Positions 33,265 through 44,300 are shown, numbered from the stretch's first letter. The stretch is 45,732 nucleotides of DNA from Akkermansiaceae bacterium (GCA_025363295.1 JANYEC010000111.1:1-45732); one strand, 5' to 3'. Notes: generated by a model from the letters alone, not told the origin. Program-made: numbers and translations.

Positions 33265-34263
33265 ATGTCCGCCCTCAAGATCAACAACCTCTATCGCTAC
33301 TTTGGCAATCTCCAAGCTGTCAATGGAGTGACCTTCGAGATTCCGCACGGCTCCGTCTGCGGCTTCGTCGGGGCAAACGGCGCGGGAAAAACCACCACAA
33401 TGCGGATTCTCGCCACCCTAGATTATCCCACGCTCGGCAGCGCGGAAGTTTGCGGAATCAATGTGGTCCACCACCCTGCGGAGGTAAGGCGACTCATCGG
33501 ATGGATGCCGGATCATTTTGGGAATTACGAGCACATGACTGTGTTAGAGTATCTGGATTTCTACGCCCGCGCCCTTGGTTACAAAGGCAAGGAGCGCCGC
33601 GATCGCATTCAGGAGGTGATGGAATTCACCGATCTCATTCCTCTGGCAGAAAGATTTTCTAACAAGCTATCCAAAGGAATGACTCAGCGCCTTGGCCTCG
33701 GTCGCGCGCTTCTCCACGATCCGCAAGTCCTGATCATGGACGAGCCTGCCGCTGGTCTCGATCCCAAAGCCCGAGTGGAATTAAAACACCTCATCCGCGT
33801 CCTAGCGAAGGAAGGAAAAACCATTTTCATCTCGTCTCATATTCTATCAGAACTGGGTGAAATGTGTGATTCGCTGCTCTTCATCAATAATGGCCGCATC
33901 GTCCACCATGGCGATGCCGAGACGCTACGCCGCAGTTCAGACACCATGGGCGGCGTGCTTTACGATGTGCAAGTGGATGGTAAACCGGAATCCGTTTCAG
34001 ACTGGTGTATCCTCCAGCCGAACGTCGAATTTCTTGAAGCCCGGAAAACCGGCGGTCGCATCCGCATCGACACTCAAGACCCCATGAAAGCCGCTGATGT
34101 GCTGGCCCGAATGGTCAAGGATGGCCTGCGCATCACCGAGTTCCACCGCGAGCAACGCAACTTAGAAGATGCTTTCATTGATATTCTCGGTCGCCTCGAT
34201 GCCGGTCAAGATGCAATCACTCCTCCGCCACTGCCGGAGGAGAAGTTGATGGTGGAAGGTTGA
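33265..34263 (+). CDS. ABC transporter ATPase (ABC-2 exporter type)
   Basis: The 332-residue ATPase has Walker A GANGAGKTT (36-44), signature LSKGM (135-139, a variant of LSGGQ), Walker B LIMDEP (156-161), and the H-loop SSH near 191. The long C-terminal extension (about 230-332) with a VQVDGKPESVSDW-like segment resembles that of ABC-2 exporter ATPases such as those of the Gld/CcmA type. With the next gene it forms an ATPase/permease pair that moves an unknown substrate out of the cytoplasm. It lies in the MoxR/VWA cluster. The stop codon is inside an inverted repeat that precedes the permease. Confidence 0.9.
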   Translation: MSALKINNLYRYFGNLQAVNGVTFEIPHGSVCGFVGANGAGKTTTMRILATLDYPTLGSAEVCGINVVHHPAEVRRLIGWMPDHFGNYEHMTVLEYLDFYARALGYKGKERRDRIQEVMEFTDLIPLAERFSNKLSKGMTQRLGLGRALLHDPQVLIMDEPAAGLDPKARVELKHLIRVLAKEGKTIFISSHILSELGEMCDSLLFINNGRIVHHGDAETLRRSSDTMGGVLYDVQVDGKPESVSDWCILQPNVEFLEARKTGGRIRIDTQDPMKAADVLARMVKDGLRITEFHREQRNLEDAFIDILGRLDAGQDAITPPPLPEEKLMVEG

Positions 34264-34330
34264 TAGTTGATGGAAAGACAAAGACCGAAATCCACTCTTC
34301 CTCTTCACGATCAACCATCAACTTTCAACC
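34258..34330. repeat. 16-bp inverted repeat between ABC ATPase and permease genes
   Basis: The arms 34258-34273 and 34315-34330 are reverse complements with one mismatch (GGTTGATAGTTGATGG against CCATCAACTTTCAACC). The left arm covers the stop codon of the ATPase gene. The right arm ends 14 bases before the permease ATG. The hairpin may lower or tune translation of the permease. Confidence 0.55.
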
Positions 34331-34344
34331 ATCCACTTCTTCCA

Positions 34345-35790
34345 ATGACCCTCTCCCACCTAACGGATTTTCCTGATCGCATTTCTCCAATGCTCGTGAA
34401 GGAACTACGCCAAGGACTACGGGCAAAAACCTTCATTGTTGTTTTCCTCACCTTGCAGGTTTTTCTGGGGATCATGCTTCTATCGGCGAGTGCCACCTCT
34501 TCTTCAGATCGAGCTGGCTCGGTGATCTCGGGCATGATTTTCACGTTTTTTTCGATCGCTGTGCTCGTCGTCCAACCCATTCGCGGAGTCGCTGCTTTAT
34601 CTTCAGAAATCAAAGGGAACACGATCGACATGATGGTGCTCACTCGCCTCAGCGCTTGGCGCATCGTCTTTGGAAAATGGGTCGCTCTCATCAGTCAATC
34701 CGCCTTGATTCTATCAACTATCATTCCCTATCTCATTCTCCGCTACTTCTTCGGCGGTATGAATTTGGTGGGGGAGATCGTTTTCCTAGCATTGTTATTC
34801 ATCACGTCCATGGCACTGACCGCCATCACCGTCGGCCTATCAGGAAGTTCATCCGCGGTCATACGTGCCATCATTCCGCTGTTCGGCACCCCCTTGCTTT
34901 TTATAGGTTTAATTTCTATGATGTTTGACGGCGGTGGGCGGCAGCTCATTGATACGTGCTCGCTCGATTCACCGCAGTCTCTAATCGCTGTAGGGATTTA
35001 CATACTCGCCATCGCTTACCTTGGTGGGTCAGCCCTATCACTCGGAGCGTCTCTGATTGCCCCGGCTGCCGAAAATCACTCATCATTCCGGCGAATCGTC
35101 GCACTCACGGGGATGCTTGGTATGCTCGCTGCGATCTATTTTTCCACCATTGATAGAACTCTTTCGCTCTTACTGATCTGCCTGATTGCCACCCCGGCAA
35201 TCCTGATCGCCCTCACGGAGTCTGCGTTGTTAGTTCCCACGGTTTGCCAGCCATTTGTAAAACGCGGGGCTGTGGGAAAAGCAATAGGTAACTTCCTCTA
35301 TCCAGGATTGGCTTCGGGAATTATTTTTACAGTTCTCATTGCGGCCATTGGCATCACAGCTTGTTTAATCAAGCCTAGCTTATCGGCATCCAATGAATTC
35401 TATGCCGTCATCCTCGCCTACTTGGGCGCATTGCTTTTTCCGGCCGTCATCCAAGCATTCTTTTTCCGGGGGGATGGCCAGCGGGTCGCCAATTACCTGC
35501 TTTTGATGATTGGGTCGGGTATCCTCACAGGCATCCTTTCTGCTCTAACGGAAGCAATGTCGAATCGTGATTTCCTGTGGCTCTTTGTGTGGAATCCAAC
35601 CGTCCTAATGAGCATGGTTGGTATGGGCCGCTTTGATCGCGACGCGCTTCTGATAGCGGCGATTTCGATGAATCTGATTTTCGTCACCATTCTATTCATC
35701 AAGGCAATCTCCCTCATGAAGGGAAATCGCGAAATGATCCTTCAGGCGGAGGAGGAACGCGGCGCATCGTTAGGTCAATCAAAACTCTAA
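34345..35790 (+). CDS. ABC-2 type transporter permease
   Basis: The 481-residue protein is very hydrophobic. I count roughly ten to twelve transmembrane spans, for example TFIVVFLTLQVFLGIMLL near residue 30 and a group from 130 to 230. The N-terminal RISPMLVKELRQGLRAKTF is typical of ABC-2 permeases of the Gld/Nos type, where PMLVKELRQ precedes the first helix. It follows its ATPase and shares its last base with the DUF58 gene start (35790). ATG at 34345 puts the first motif at the usual distance. An open frame upstream (from 34267) would include the hairpin region. Confidence 0.85.
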   Translation: MTLSHLTDFPDRISPMLVKELRQGLRAKTFIVVFLTLQVFLGIMLLSASATSSSDRAGSVISGMIFTFFSIAVLVVQPIRGVAALSSEIKGNTIDMMVLTRLSAWRIVFGKWVALISQSALILSTIIPYLILRYFFGGMNLVGEIVFLALLFITSMALTAITVGLSGSSSAVIRAIIPLFGTPLLFIGLISMMFDGGGRQLIDTCSLDSPQSLIAVGIYILAIAYLGGSALSLGASLIAPAAENHSSFRRIVALTGMLGMLAAIYFSTIDRTLSLLLICLIATPAILIALTESALLVPTVCQPFVKRGAVGKAIGNFLYPGLASGIIFTVLIAAIGITACLIKPSLSASNEFYAVILAYLGALLFPAVIQAFFFRGDGQRVANYLLLMIGSGILTGILSALTEAMSNRDFLWLFVWNPTVLMSMVGMGRFDRDALLIAAISMNLIFVTILFIKAISLMKGNREMILQAEEERGASLGQSKL

Positions 35791-36671
35791 TGGATCTCGA
35801 AACCCTCAAGTCATGTCATGGGCGCGCAATGTCTGTTGCAGGACGCTTGCGACTGCCTCTGCGTTCACGCGTGTGGAGAGGTCAAGCAGGTGAGTTCACC
35901 GGTGGCGGGACCGGGTCATCAATGGATTTCCAGGACCACCGCGCCTATTCCCCTGGTGATGATCCCAGACATATCAATTGGCAGGCATACGCACGGACAG
36001 GAAATTATACGATGAAGCTCTTTCGCGAGGAGGTGCGGCCGGTTGTGGACCTGATTCTCGATGCTTCGGAATCGATGTTTTTCGATCCTGCTAAGGCGGC
36101 GCGAACGGCTGAAATTTTCTATCTGATTGCGGAAAGCTGCAATGCCGCCGGAGCATCACTCTCCCTGCATGTGGTGCGGGGCGATGTGAGTATTACTCTC
36201 GATCGCGGTAGTTTACTCACGCACCACTGGATGAACGTCGCCCGCGCCCTTCCCCCTTCGGACGCGGCCATCAAGCCGGATCTAACCAGGCTGCCGCTGC
36301 GGGCGAATGCAATCCGAGTCTTTCTATCAGACCTCCTTTTCCCCGGAGATCCAGAGCCGATCATGCACCTGCTTGGGCAACGCCAGGGCAGCATCGTCAT
36401 TTTCTCACCGTTTCTCGAATCCGAAGCAGATCCCGGATGGTCCGGAAATTACGAGTTCATTGATGCCGAGCGGAAGTCGCGGCATCCGCATCGTATCGAA
36501 CCGGCGACGTTGAGACGCTATCTGGATGCCTACACTAACCATTTCTCGCTTTGGAAACAACACACCCGTCGCCATCAGGCCGCCTTCGCCCGCATCTCCG
36601 CTCACGAGGATCTCGCCACCGCCTTGTTTCGAGAGGCAGTGCCAGCCGGGGCGTTAGAGCCGAGCCGATAA
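35790..36671 (+). CDS. DUF58 domain protein
   Basis: The 293-residue protein carries the DUF58 core: GSSMDFQDHRAYSPGDDPRH followed by INWQAYARTGNYTMKLFREE (about 43-82), and then a VWA-like part beginning LILDASESMFF. Members bind MoxR-type ATPases and often a VWA partner. It starts with an ATG that overlaps the permease stop by one base, a sign of translational coupling. The cluster order MoxR, DUF58, VWA, VWA is the usual one, with an ABC module inserted. No membrane span is evident, so it should be cytoplasmic. Confidence 0.9.
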   Translation: MDLETLKSCHGRAMSVAGRLRLPLRSRVWRGQAGEFTGGGTGSSMDFQDHRAYSPGDDPRHINWQAYARTGNYTMKLFREEVRPVVDLILDASESMFFDPAKAARTAEIFYLIAESCNAAGASLSLHVVRGDVSITLDRGSLLTHHWMNVARALPPSDAAIKPDLTRLPLRANAIRVFLSDLLFPGDPEPIMHLLGQRQGSIVIFSPFLESEADPGWSGNYEFIDAERKSRHPHRIEPATLRRYLDAYTNHFSLWKQHTRRHQAAFARISAHEDLATALFREAVPAGALEPSR

Positions 36672-36693
36672 TCTAGCATCCTCCACGCACCTC

Positions 36694-38445
36694 GTGTTTA
36701 GCCTCGCAAATCCCTACGGCCTCCTCGCACTGCTAGGCATTCCCGCTGTGCTGGCGATCCATTTTCTCCAGCGGAAAGCGACCGAACTGCCGATCTCTAC
36801 CTTGTTTCTTCTAGAGCGCACGCACAGAGACGCGGCGAGCGGGAGGCGACTGGACCGAATCATTTCGTCCGTGCCACTGTGGATGCAATTGCTAGCAGTG
36901 CTGTTACTCACATGGTTTCTATCAGAGCCTCGAATTCAGAGGGCAGGAAGTGTGCAGCGTATCGCGGTGGTGCTGGATTCTTCTGCATCCATGGGCGTTT
37001 TTAAGAAGGAAGCGATCTTACGTCTCGCGGAGGAACTCCCCACTTTTCAAGGTTCAGCCTCCACCTTGGAGCTGACTCTCATGGAATCCGCGCCCGGGCG
37101 ACCCAGACTTTTTGCAGGTTCATCCGTGGCGGAATTGAAAGCCGTGATGGAAAAATGGCAGCCACTGGACGGACTGACGGATCCATCCCAGGCGCTTCGA
37201 CTTGCCCGATCATTAGTTTCCCGTGAGGGAACCGTCATTTACCTAACCGATACCCCGACTGACCTGTTGCCCTTCGACGCAAAACTTATCGCCATTGGAG
37301 AGCCTATCGAAAATGTTGGTTTCACCGGGGTCACCTTTGCCACCGAGGAAGGAGCACTGGTTTGGCGAGCGTTAGTTAGAAATTACAGCATATCCGATGT
37401 CGATCGTAACTGGTCGGTGGTGACGTCCAGCGGCAGCACCGCTCCTCGCCCGATCCATCTGGCCGCCGGATCGCTCATCACCCTGCAATCTGCTTTCCCG
37501 ATAGATGAAAAAAGCGTCCGCATTTGCCTAACGAGTGATCGGTTTCCCCTCGATGACACCCTACCCATTGTTGCTCCCGCGCCCAAGGCCCTCGCACTTT
37601 TCACGGCTACCTCCCCTGCCTTCGCCGATCTCACCGGAAAACTTCTTCGTTCACTTGATGCCGCTGTGCCAACCCAAGACAAAGCCACTGCAGATCTATC
37701 AATTTCCTCCTACGACCCGCTCGACCCCGTCCTAACGGCAGGCCATTCTATTGTTTTCATGGAAGACAGCACCCGCACCGGAGCCTATCTCAAGGGTGGA
37801 GTCGTAGCGGCGGCGAACCCACTCATGGACGGCCTCAACTGGCAGTCCTTGCTCGTTCGGGAAACGATCATGCTCGACCCCGCACCCGCCGACACCGTTC
37901 TTCTCTGGCAAGAAAAGCGTCCTCTAATTTTCCTCCGCGAAACTATGGGAAATCAGCAGCTCTGTTTCAATTTTGACCTGCGCCTCTCGAATGCGGCTTC
38001 ACAGCCCGCGTTCATCGTGCTTCTTCATCGTTTCGCAGAATCTATCCGCGCTGCGAAAGTATCTCCCGCAGCCGAAAATCTTGAAACCGGTCAACCGTTC
38101 AAGATCGATGCCGCTCCGGGTATTCCGGTCAAGACCACCTTCACCGACCTTGCCGGGAAATCCATTCCATGGAATTATTCATCAAACAACGTGCCTCTTG
38201 TTCCCGGATTTCTCACGGTCCAACAAAACGACACTCACTTACTCGACGCCGCCGTTTTCTTTGCGGACACCCGCGAGGCCGATTTCAGCGCCTGCGGCAA
38301 ATCCGATAAACAGGCGTTATCTAACAAATCAACCATAGAGCGCCATACTAAACCCGATCCGCTCTGGCGTGTTTGGATTCTCGTGCTGCTTGTGGCCCTG
38401 CTTGTTTCTTGGAAATTCAGCACACCTCGGGAACTTCACATCTGA
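36694..38445 (+). CDS. BatA-like membrane protein with VWA domain
   Basis: The 583-residue protein begins with the BatA/aerotolerance N-terminal region: two membrane helices (about 6-26 and 55-80), RIISSVPLWMQLLAVLLLTW and LSEPRI, then a VWA-like domain (about 88-230) with IAVVLDSSASMGV as a degenerate MIDAS. A further domain of about 300 residues ends in a last transmembrane helix (about 555-578). The start is GTG at 36694. Its partner may be the DUF58 protein and MoxR. The MIDAS keeps DxSxS. Confidence 0.82.
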   Translation: MFSLANPYGLLALLGIPAVLAIHFLQRKATELPISTLFLLERTHRDAASGRRLDRIISSVPLWMQLLAVLLLTWFLSEPRIQRAGSVQRIAVVLDSSASMGVFKKEAILRLAEELPTFQGSASTLELTLMESAPGRPRLFAGSSVAELKAVMEKWQPLDGLTDPSQALRLARSLVSREGTVIYLTDTPTDLLPFDAKLIAIGEPIENVGFTGVTFATEEGALVWRALVRNYSISDVDRNWSVVTSSGSTAPRPIHLAAGSLITLQSAFPIDEKSVRICLTSDRFPLDDTLPIVAPAPKALALFTATSPAFADLTGKLLRSLDAAVPTQDKATADLSISSYDPLDPVLTAGHSIVFMEDSTRTGAYLKGGVVAAANPLMDGLNWQSLLVRETIMLDPAPADTVLLWQEKRPLIFLRETMGNQQLCFNFDLRLSNAASQPAFIVLLHRFAESIRAAKVSPAAENLETGQPFKIDAAPGIPVKTTFTDLAGKSIPWNYSSNNVPLVPGFLTVQQNDTHLLDAAVFFADTREADFSACGKSDKQALSNKSTIERHTKPDPLWRVWILVLLVALLVSWKFSTPRELHI

Positions 38446-38473
38446 CCTATTTAACTTATAGGATCTATCAACC

Positions 38474-41161
38474 ATGAACTTCTCCACTCCAGAATATTTC
38501 CTACTCATCCCTGCTTTCGCGCTGTTGGGATGGTTTTGGCGCGGGTTACGTTTGCAATCGCCGCTGCGGGTATTGATTATTATTCTAGCAGTCATCACGC
38601 TGACCGAGCCTACGATCCAACATCAGCAGAATTCTCTCGATCTCTATGTCCTCTTGGATCGCTCGGAGTCCACGGAGGATTTGATCGACAAGGGACTCCC
38701 TGAATGGAAAAGACTGCTAGAATCATCAAAACCCAGCCGCCACGATACCATTCATTATATCAATTACGCCAGCGAGGTCGTGGAATTGGGTGCGGATGGA
38801 TCATCATTCACCGGTGCCCGCGGACTGACGCGCACTGGGCTTGCGCTTCAATCGATCGCCGCACAATCGGATGAAAAGCGACCGTCGCGAGTGCTGCTCT
38901 TCACGGACGGATTTTCAACTGAACCACTGCAGGAAGCCGCCTCGCAAATGCAGGCGCGGGGTATTCCTCTGGATTACCGGCTGATCCGTGAAGAAAAGGA
39001 CAGTGACTATCGAATTTCACGCATTGCGTTTCCTGAGCGGGTGCAGATCGGTGAACCTTTTCTCATTTCTCTAACGGTCCGGGGCTCGTCGGATGCGACG
39101 TTTCCTCTCATCCTGCGAAGGAACGGCCAGACGCTCATTGAATCGAGCGTCACACTGGTCAATGGGCTGGCGACCGTTGAGTTCACCGATCGCATTCCGC
39201 GCGCGGGCGGTTTCGAGTATCAAGCGGAGATCCGCCCGCAGAATGATGCCCATCCAGGAAATAACCAGGCCACGCGCTGGATCGAGATTGCTGGAGGGCC
39301 AAGGCTAATCCTTGCGACGCACTATCAGAATGACCCGCTTGCCAAAGCATTAGAATCGTTAGATTTCACGGTAGAAACCGTGACTGATCTTTCCCAATTG
39401 AAACCCGGCCTGCTGGCAGGTGCCCGGGCGGTGATCCTCAACAACGTGCCAGCTCACGAGATACCTAACGATTTCATGAAATCGCTGGATTTCTTCGTCC
39501 GCGAACAAGGAGGTGGCTTGCTAATGGCGGGTGGTGAGCATTCATTCGGCTCGGGCGGCTATTTCCAATCGCCCATTGATGCGCTGCTGCCGGTGTCGAT
39601 GGAGTTAAAATCCGAACATCGCAAACTCGCAGTGGCACTGGCCATCGTGATCGATCGTTCAGGGTCCATGAGTGTCGGTATAGGTGGAGGAAAAACCAAA
39701 ATCGATCTAGCGGATTCGGGCGCGGCGAATGCTATTGATCTGCTAGGACCGATGGATCAAATCGCAGTCTTCGCCGTGGATAGCGAAGCAACGAAAACGA
39801 TACCGCTCACCCGCATCGGGAATGACAAGGCAAAGCTGTGTGCCCGTGCGCTCAAAATCACATCTGCCGGAGGAGGGATCTATGTCTATAACGGACTCAA
39901 GGCCGCGTGGGATGAGCTGAAAAAATCACAAGCAGGCACCCGCCACGTCATTTTGTTTTCGGATGCTCAGGATTCTGAAGAGCCAGGCGATTATAAGAAT
40001 CTGATCAAGACGATGACTGCAGAGGGCGCGACGATCTCCGTGATCGGACTGGGCACCGACAAGGACGTGGATTCTGCCCTATTACAAGACATCGCCAAGC
40101 TGGGAAATGGGCGGAACTTTTTCTCTAACGAACCGATGGACATTCCCAAGATCTTCGCTCAGGAAACGGTTACCATCGCCCGCTCCGCCTTCATTAAGGA
40201 GCCGATCGGCGCACAAGCTACCGGGCGTTGGTCTGAAATTTCACCGAAGCCGATGGATTGGTTCAAACAGGTCGATGGCTACAATCTATCTTACGCCCGT
40301 GAGGACGCGACCGTTTCCTTGGTTTCCACAGACGAATACCTCGCTCCGTTAGTCGCCCATGCCCGGCGCGGTCTGGGGCGCAGTGCCGCAGTGTCATTTC
40401 CGCTAGGGGGTGAGTTTTCTGAATCGCTCAGAACGTGGCCGGGTTACGGGGATTTTCTGCAAACGATGGGGCGTTTTCTGATGGGCCAGGACACTCCTCC
40501 AGGCATCGCGCTGCGCCATCGCCTAGACGGCACGAGGCTCACGTTAGATCTTCTTTATGACACCTCTACATGGGCGCAAAAATTGTCCGCTGCTCCGCCG
40601 AAAATCCGGCTTCAGAGTGACACCGGCGGGCCCGCATGGGATCTCGCGTGGCGCAGGATCTCGCCCGGACACTTTTCGCTCACCCGTGATCTCGATGAAG
40701 GCAGCATCGTCCGCGGGGCAGTGCAAGTCGGTGAAAACGCGTTACCTTTTGGGCCTATCAGCGTGGGCTCATCGGCGGAATGGGCGTTCGAGCCCGATCG
40801 CCTTACCGAGCTGCGCATGGTATCCACTCAGACCAAGGGCCGCGAGCTGTTGGACCTTTCGAAAGCCTGGTTGCGCCCTCCGTTCATCGCAGAAACCTCA
40901 TTGCGGCTTCCGCTAGGAATCGCACTGATGCTGCTCGTTCTAGCAGATGCCTTGCTGACGAGGACCGGATGGAAGTTGCCCCAGTGGGCACTTCCTAACC
41001 GATCCCCCAAGCCACCACGAGTGAAGCCGATCAAGCCCAAGCGTGTGATCGAGGAACCAGTGCTCACATCACCGGCGCATGAAACCGAAGCACCCCCACA
41101 GACACAGCCTGATGAGTCTGCCAGGCGGTCGCGTTTCCAACGAGCGAAGGACAAGAAATAG
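38474..41161 (+). CDS. large membrane protein with two VWA domains and a GATase-like region
   Basis: The 895-residue protein has two N-terminal membrane helices (about 8-47) and a first VWA-like domain from about 55 (LYVLLDRSESTED). Next is a beta-sandwich-like stretch and a glutamine-amidotransferase-like segment around residue 354 (GGLLMAGGEHSFGSGGY), followed by a second VWA with an intact MIDAS near 394 (VIDRSGSMS) and a last transmembrane helix (about 811-830) with a Pro/Lys-rich cytoplasmic tail. The layout resembles the YfbK-like and GldG-related membrane VWA proteins. It ends the cluster. A 234-base gap precedes smc. Confidence 0.85.
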   Translation: MNFSTPEYFLLIPAFALLGWFWRGLRLQSPLRVLIIILAVITLTEPTIQHQQNSLDLYVLLDRSESTEDLIDKGLPEWKRLLESSKPSRHDTIHYINYASEVVELGADGSSFTGARGLTRTGLALQSIAAQSDEKRPSRVLLFTDGFSTEPLQEAASQMQARGIPLDYRLIREEKDSDYRISRIAFPERVQIGEPFLISLTVRGSSDATFPLILRRNGQTLIESSVTLVNGLATVEFTDRIPRAGGFEYQAEIRPQNDAHPGNNQATRWIEIAGGPRLILATHYQNDPLAKALESLDFTVETVTDLSQLKPGLLAGARAVILNNVPAHEIPNDFMKSLDFFVREQGGGLLMAGGEHSFGSGGYFQSPIDALLPVSMELKSEHRKLAVALAIVIDRSGSMSVGIGGGKTKIDLADSGAANAIDLLGPMDQIAVFAVDSEATKTIPLTRIGNDKAKLCARALKITSAGGGIYVYNGLKAAWDELKKSQAGTRHVILFSDAQDSEEPGDYKNLIKTMTAEGATISVIGLGTDKDVDSALLQDIAKLGNGRNFFSNEPMDIPKIFAQETVTIARSAFIKEPIGAQATGRWSEISPKPMDWFKQVDGYNLSYAREDATVSLVSTDEYLAPLVAHARRGLGRSAAVSFPLGGEFSESLRTWPGYGDFLQTMGRFLMGQDTPPGIALRHRLDGTRLTLDLLYDTSTWAQKLSAAPPKIRLQSDTGGPAWDLAWRRISPGHFSLTRDLDEGSIVRGAVQVGENALPFGPISVGSSAEWAFEPDRLTELRMVSTQTKGRELLDLSKAWLRPPFIAETSLRLPLGIALMLLVLADALLTRTGWKLPQWALPNRSPKPPRVKPIKPKRVIEEPVLTSPAHETEAPPQTQPDESARRSRFQRAKDKK

Positions 41162-41395
41162 CGTCCTTCAAATTGCCAAATCAACGGCGGTCGCGAGCGA
41201 AAATTTCCCACATCTACAAAATGATTTGGAAACCTAAGATTTCACAAATCACAGCATCTTGTATCTAATTTAAGAAACCAACACCACATGCAGCGTGTTC
41301 AGCGCTTGATGAGTTGCTTCCTTCCTGCAGGAAGCGTATTCTTCAGCTGCCTCGGTTCCCTCTCGGGCGTAACCCTCAACCAACATCCTGTCTGC

Positions 41396-44300
41396 ATGTA
41401 TCTCAAAACTCTCGAAATCCACGGCTTCAAGTCATTTGCCGATAAAACCTTATTCGAATTTGCAAAAGGCGTGACCGGCATCGTCGGACCGAATGGCTGT
41501 GGGAAGTCTAACGTTGTCGATGCAATCCGCTGGGTGCTCGGCGAAACTTCTGCCAAAGCCCTGCGCGGCGGCGAAATGGCGGATGTCATTTTCAACGGCA
41601 CGGAAAAGCGCAAACCCCTCGGCATGGCGGAAGTCACGCTCACGATGGCAGATTGTGAAGGGCCGCTCAAAGTGGATTTCAACGAAGTCGCACTCACCCG
41701 CCGGGTTTTCCGCGACGGCCGTTCGGAGTATCGGATCAACGGCACGCTCTGCCGCCTCAAGGACATCCACGACCTGTTGATGGACACCGGAATTGGTCGT
41801 ACGGCTTACTCGATCATGGCGCAGGGCCAGATCGACCAAATTCTCTCCTCTAAGCCCGAAGAGCGCCGCGCGGTGTTTGAAGAAGCCGCAGGCATTACGA
41901 AGTTCAAAAAAGAAAAAAAAGAAGCTCTCAGGAAACTCGATTTCACCGAAGCGAATCTGCTCCGCGTGTCCGACGTGCTCGCGGAACAAGAGCGCCGGAT
42001 GAATTCCCTCAAGCGCCAAGTCGCCAAAGCAAGGCGCTATCAGGCGCTCGCTGCGGACACTCGCGTGCTCGATACACACCTCGGCCACAAAAAATTTGTT
42101 GAGCTTACGGCGGAGCGCGACGAACTAACAGTTTCTATCCGTGGGCTCGAAGTCCGCGACACCGAGCTGGGAACGCAACTTCCTGCGAAGGAAGAAGCCG
42201 TGGCAGAAGCCCGCAATGCCGCACGGATTTTCGAAGGCGAACTGGCCGAACTCCGCCAACGCCTCAACGAGCACCGCAACTCTCTCAACTCGGCCGCCGG
42301 TCGCATGGCCTTCAACGAGGAACGGAAGGCCGAACTCGAATCCCGCATCCGCCAGAACCACGAGGAAATCGTCGCCACCCGGGAGAAACTCGCTCAGCAA
42401 GAGTTCGATTTCATTGCTGCTAACGAATCGCTCGATCAATTGAGCCGTATCATTTCCGAGAAGGAAATCCAACTCGCCGAACAGGAAACCCGCACCAAGG
42501 GTACCCGCGAAGAACGCGAACGTATCGAAGCCGCCCTCCGCGAAACCCGTGGCGAAGCGAACCGCACGCAAACGATAATTGCCTCCATGCAGGCAAAAAT
42601 CGAAAGTGCCGTAGCCCAACTCGAAGGCAACCGCGAGCGTGGCCGGCAGCTTGCAGATGAGCAACAACGCCTCAGCCTCGAACTCGAAGAGTTCCGTGCC
42701 GAACAAGCGCGCATCGCTGGCGAAGTGGAAGCGACCGGCTCCATGTTAGGAGAACTCGAAGAAGCCTTCCAAGGTGCCGAGCGGGCCTATCAGCACACTC
42801 GCGGCGATCTCGATGCCGCCCGTTCCGCAGCGGTGGAATCCAACAAAATTCTCGCCCAACGCTCCGCTCGCTATGACGCCGTGCGACAACTGGTCGAGAG
42901 TGGTGAAGGGTTCGAAAAGGGCACTCAAAGCGTCCTCCAAGGCCTCGGCCAACCCGATACTTTCAAGCCCGGCATCCACGGCGTTCTCGCTTCATTCATC
43001 GAGGCGGACAACACCTGCGCACGCGCCGTGGAAGCCGTGCTCGGCAACCACCTCCAAGCGGTTCTCGTCCAGGACCAGGCAGCCGCCGAGGCGATTATCA
43101 CTCGACTCACGGAAAAACAGTTAGGCATCGCCGCTGTGCTGCCTGAGTCGTTCATCCCTCATTCCGCTGGGACTCAAATGGAAGCCCTTCCCGAGGGCGC
43201 GACGGCATGGGCGCTCGACCGCGTGAAGTCGGATAAACGTATTTCCGCTGTCATCGAGCGCCTGCTTGAAAAAGTTCTCATCGTCCCAAATCTCGCCACA
43301 GCCTTACGCCTTCGCGCGGCCCATCCCTTCACCACGTTCGTTACTCTAGCAGGTGTGATCCTCAGTGGTGAAGGCATGCTACGTGGTGGCACCGGCGCGG
43401 AAGGAACAACCTCCGTGCTCGAACTTCAAAACGAAGTCCGCTCCCTAGCGACCGAAGTCGGAACGCTCACTCTAGCAGACGAAGCCGCCCGCCAACGCGT
43501 GATTGACTTAGAATCCCGTCTCGAACAACTCCGAGAGGAAGTCGAAATTTCCCGCGAACGCCTTCAACGTCAAAAAGTCGATCTATCCACCCTTCAAGGT
43601 CAACTCAGTCTGGCTTCGCGCGAAGTGGAGAACTTCGACACCAAGCTCGAAAACGTCAAATGGGAGAGCAGCGCACTCGATAACCGGGACCGCGCTGCCG
43701 CCGAAGGCCGTGAGCAAATGGAAAGCGAACTCGCCTCCGCCCGCGAGCGACTCGAGGCACTCGAAAACGAAAGCCGCCGCCTCCAATCCGAGGCCGAAGC
43801 CGTCGTCCGCCGCGAGCAGGATATCACTGAAGCCCTCAACGAACTTCGCACCGAACTCGCCGTCGAGCGACGCGCCAAACAATCTGCCGAGGAGCAGCAG
43901 AAGCCGATGGAGGCCCGCCTATCAGAACTTCGTGAAATTGCAATCCGGCGTGAAACGGAAATTTCCTCATTCGATCAACGCATCGAGGCCACTCATGCCG
44001 AGAACGCGCGTCTATCCGAAGAGTGTGAAACCCACCGTTGCGAAGTCGAAGACCTACAGGTAGAAATCAACACTCGAGCAGAAGGCCGCACGGCTCTAAT
44101 CGAAAAAATCGAGCACGCAGAAACTCTGCTCGCCGCCGTCCGCCGTGACCACTCGAAGGTGAACGAGCAAAAAGGCCGCGAGGAAATCAATGCCACAAAA
44201 CTCGAACTGCGGTTAGAAAGTCTCACCACCACGATCCAAGAGCGCCATCAAGTCGATCTATCCAAATTCGAGCCAGACGCCCACGCTCTGCTCTCCTCCA

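Noticed and set aside
38446..38473. Possible small palindrome CCTAT...ATAGG before the last VWA gene, with a similar string near 5263
   Set aside because: Only five paired bases, and the resemblance between the two sites is limited to about eight bases.
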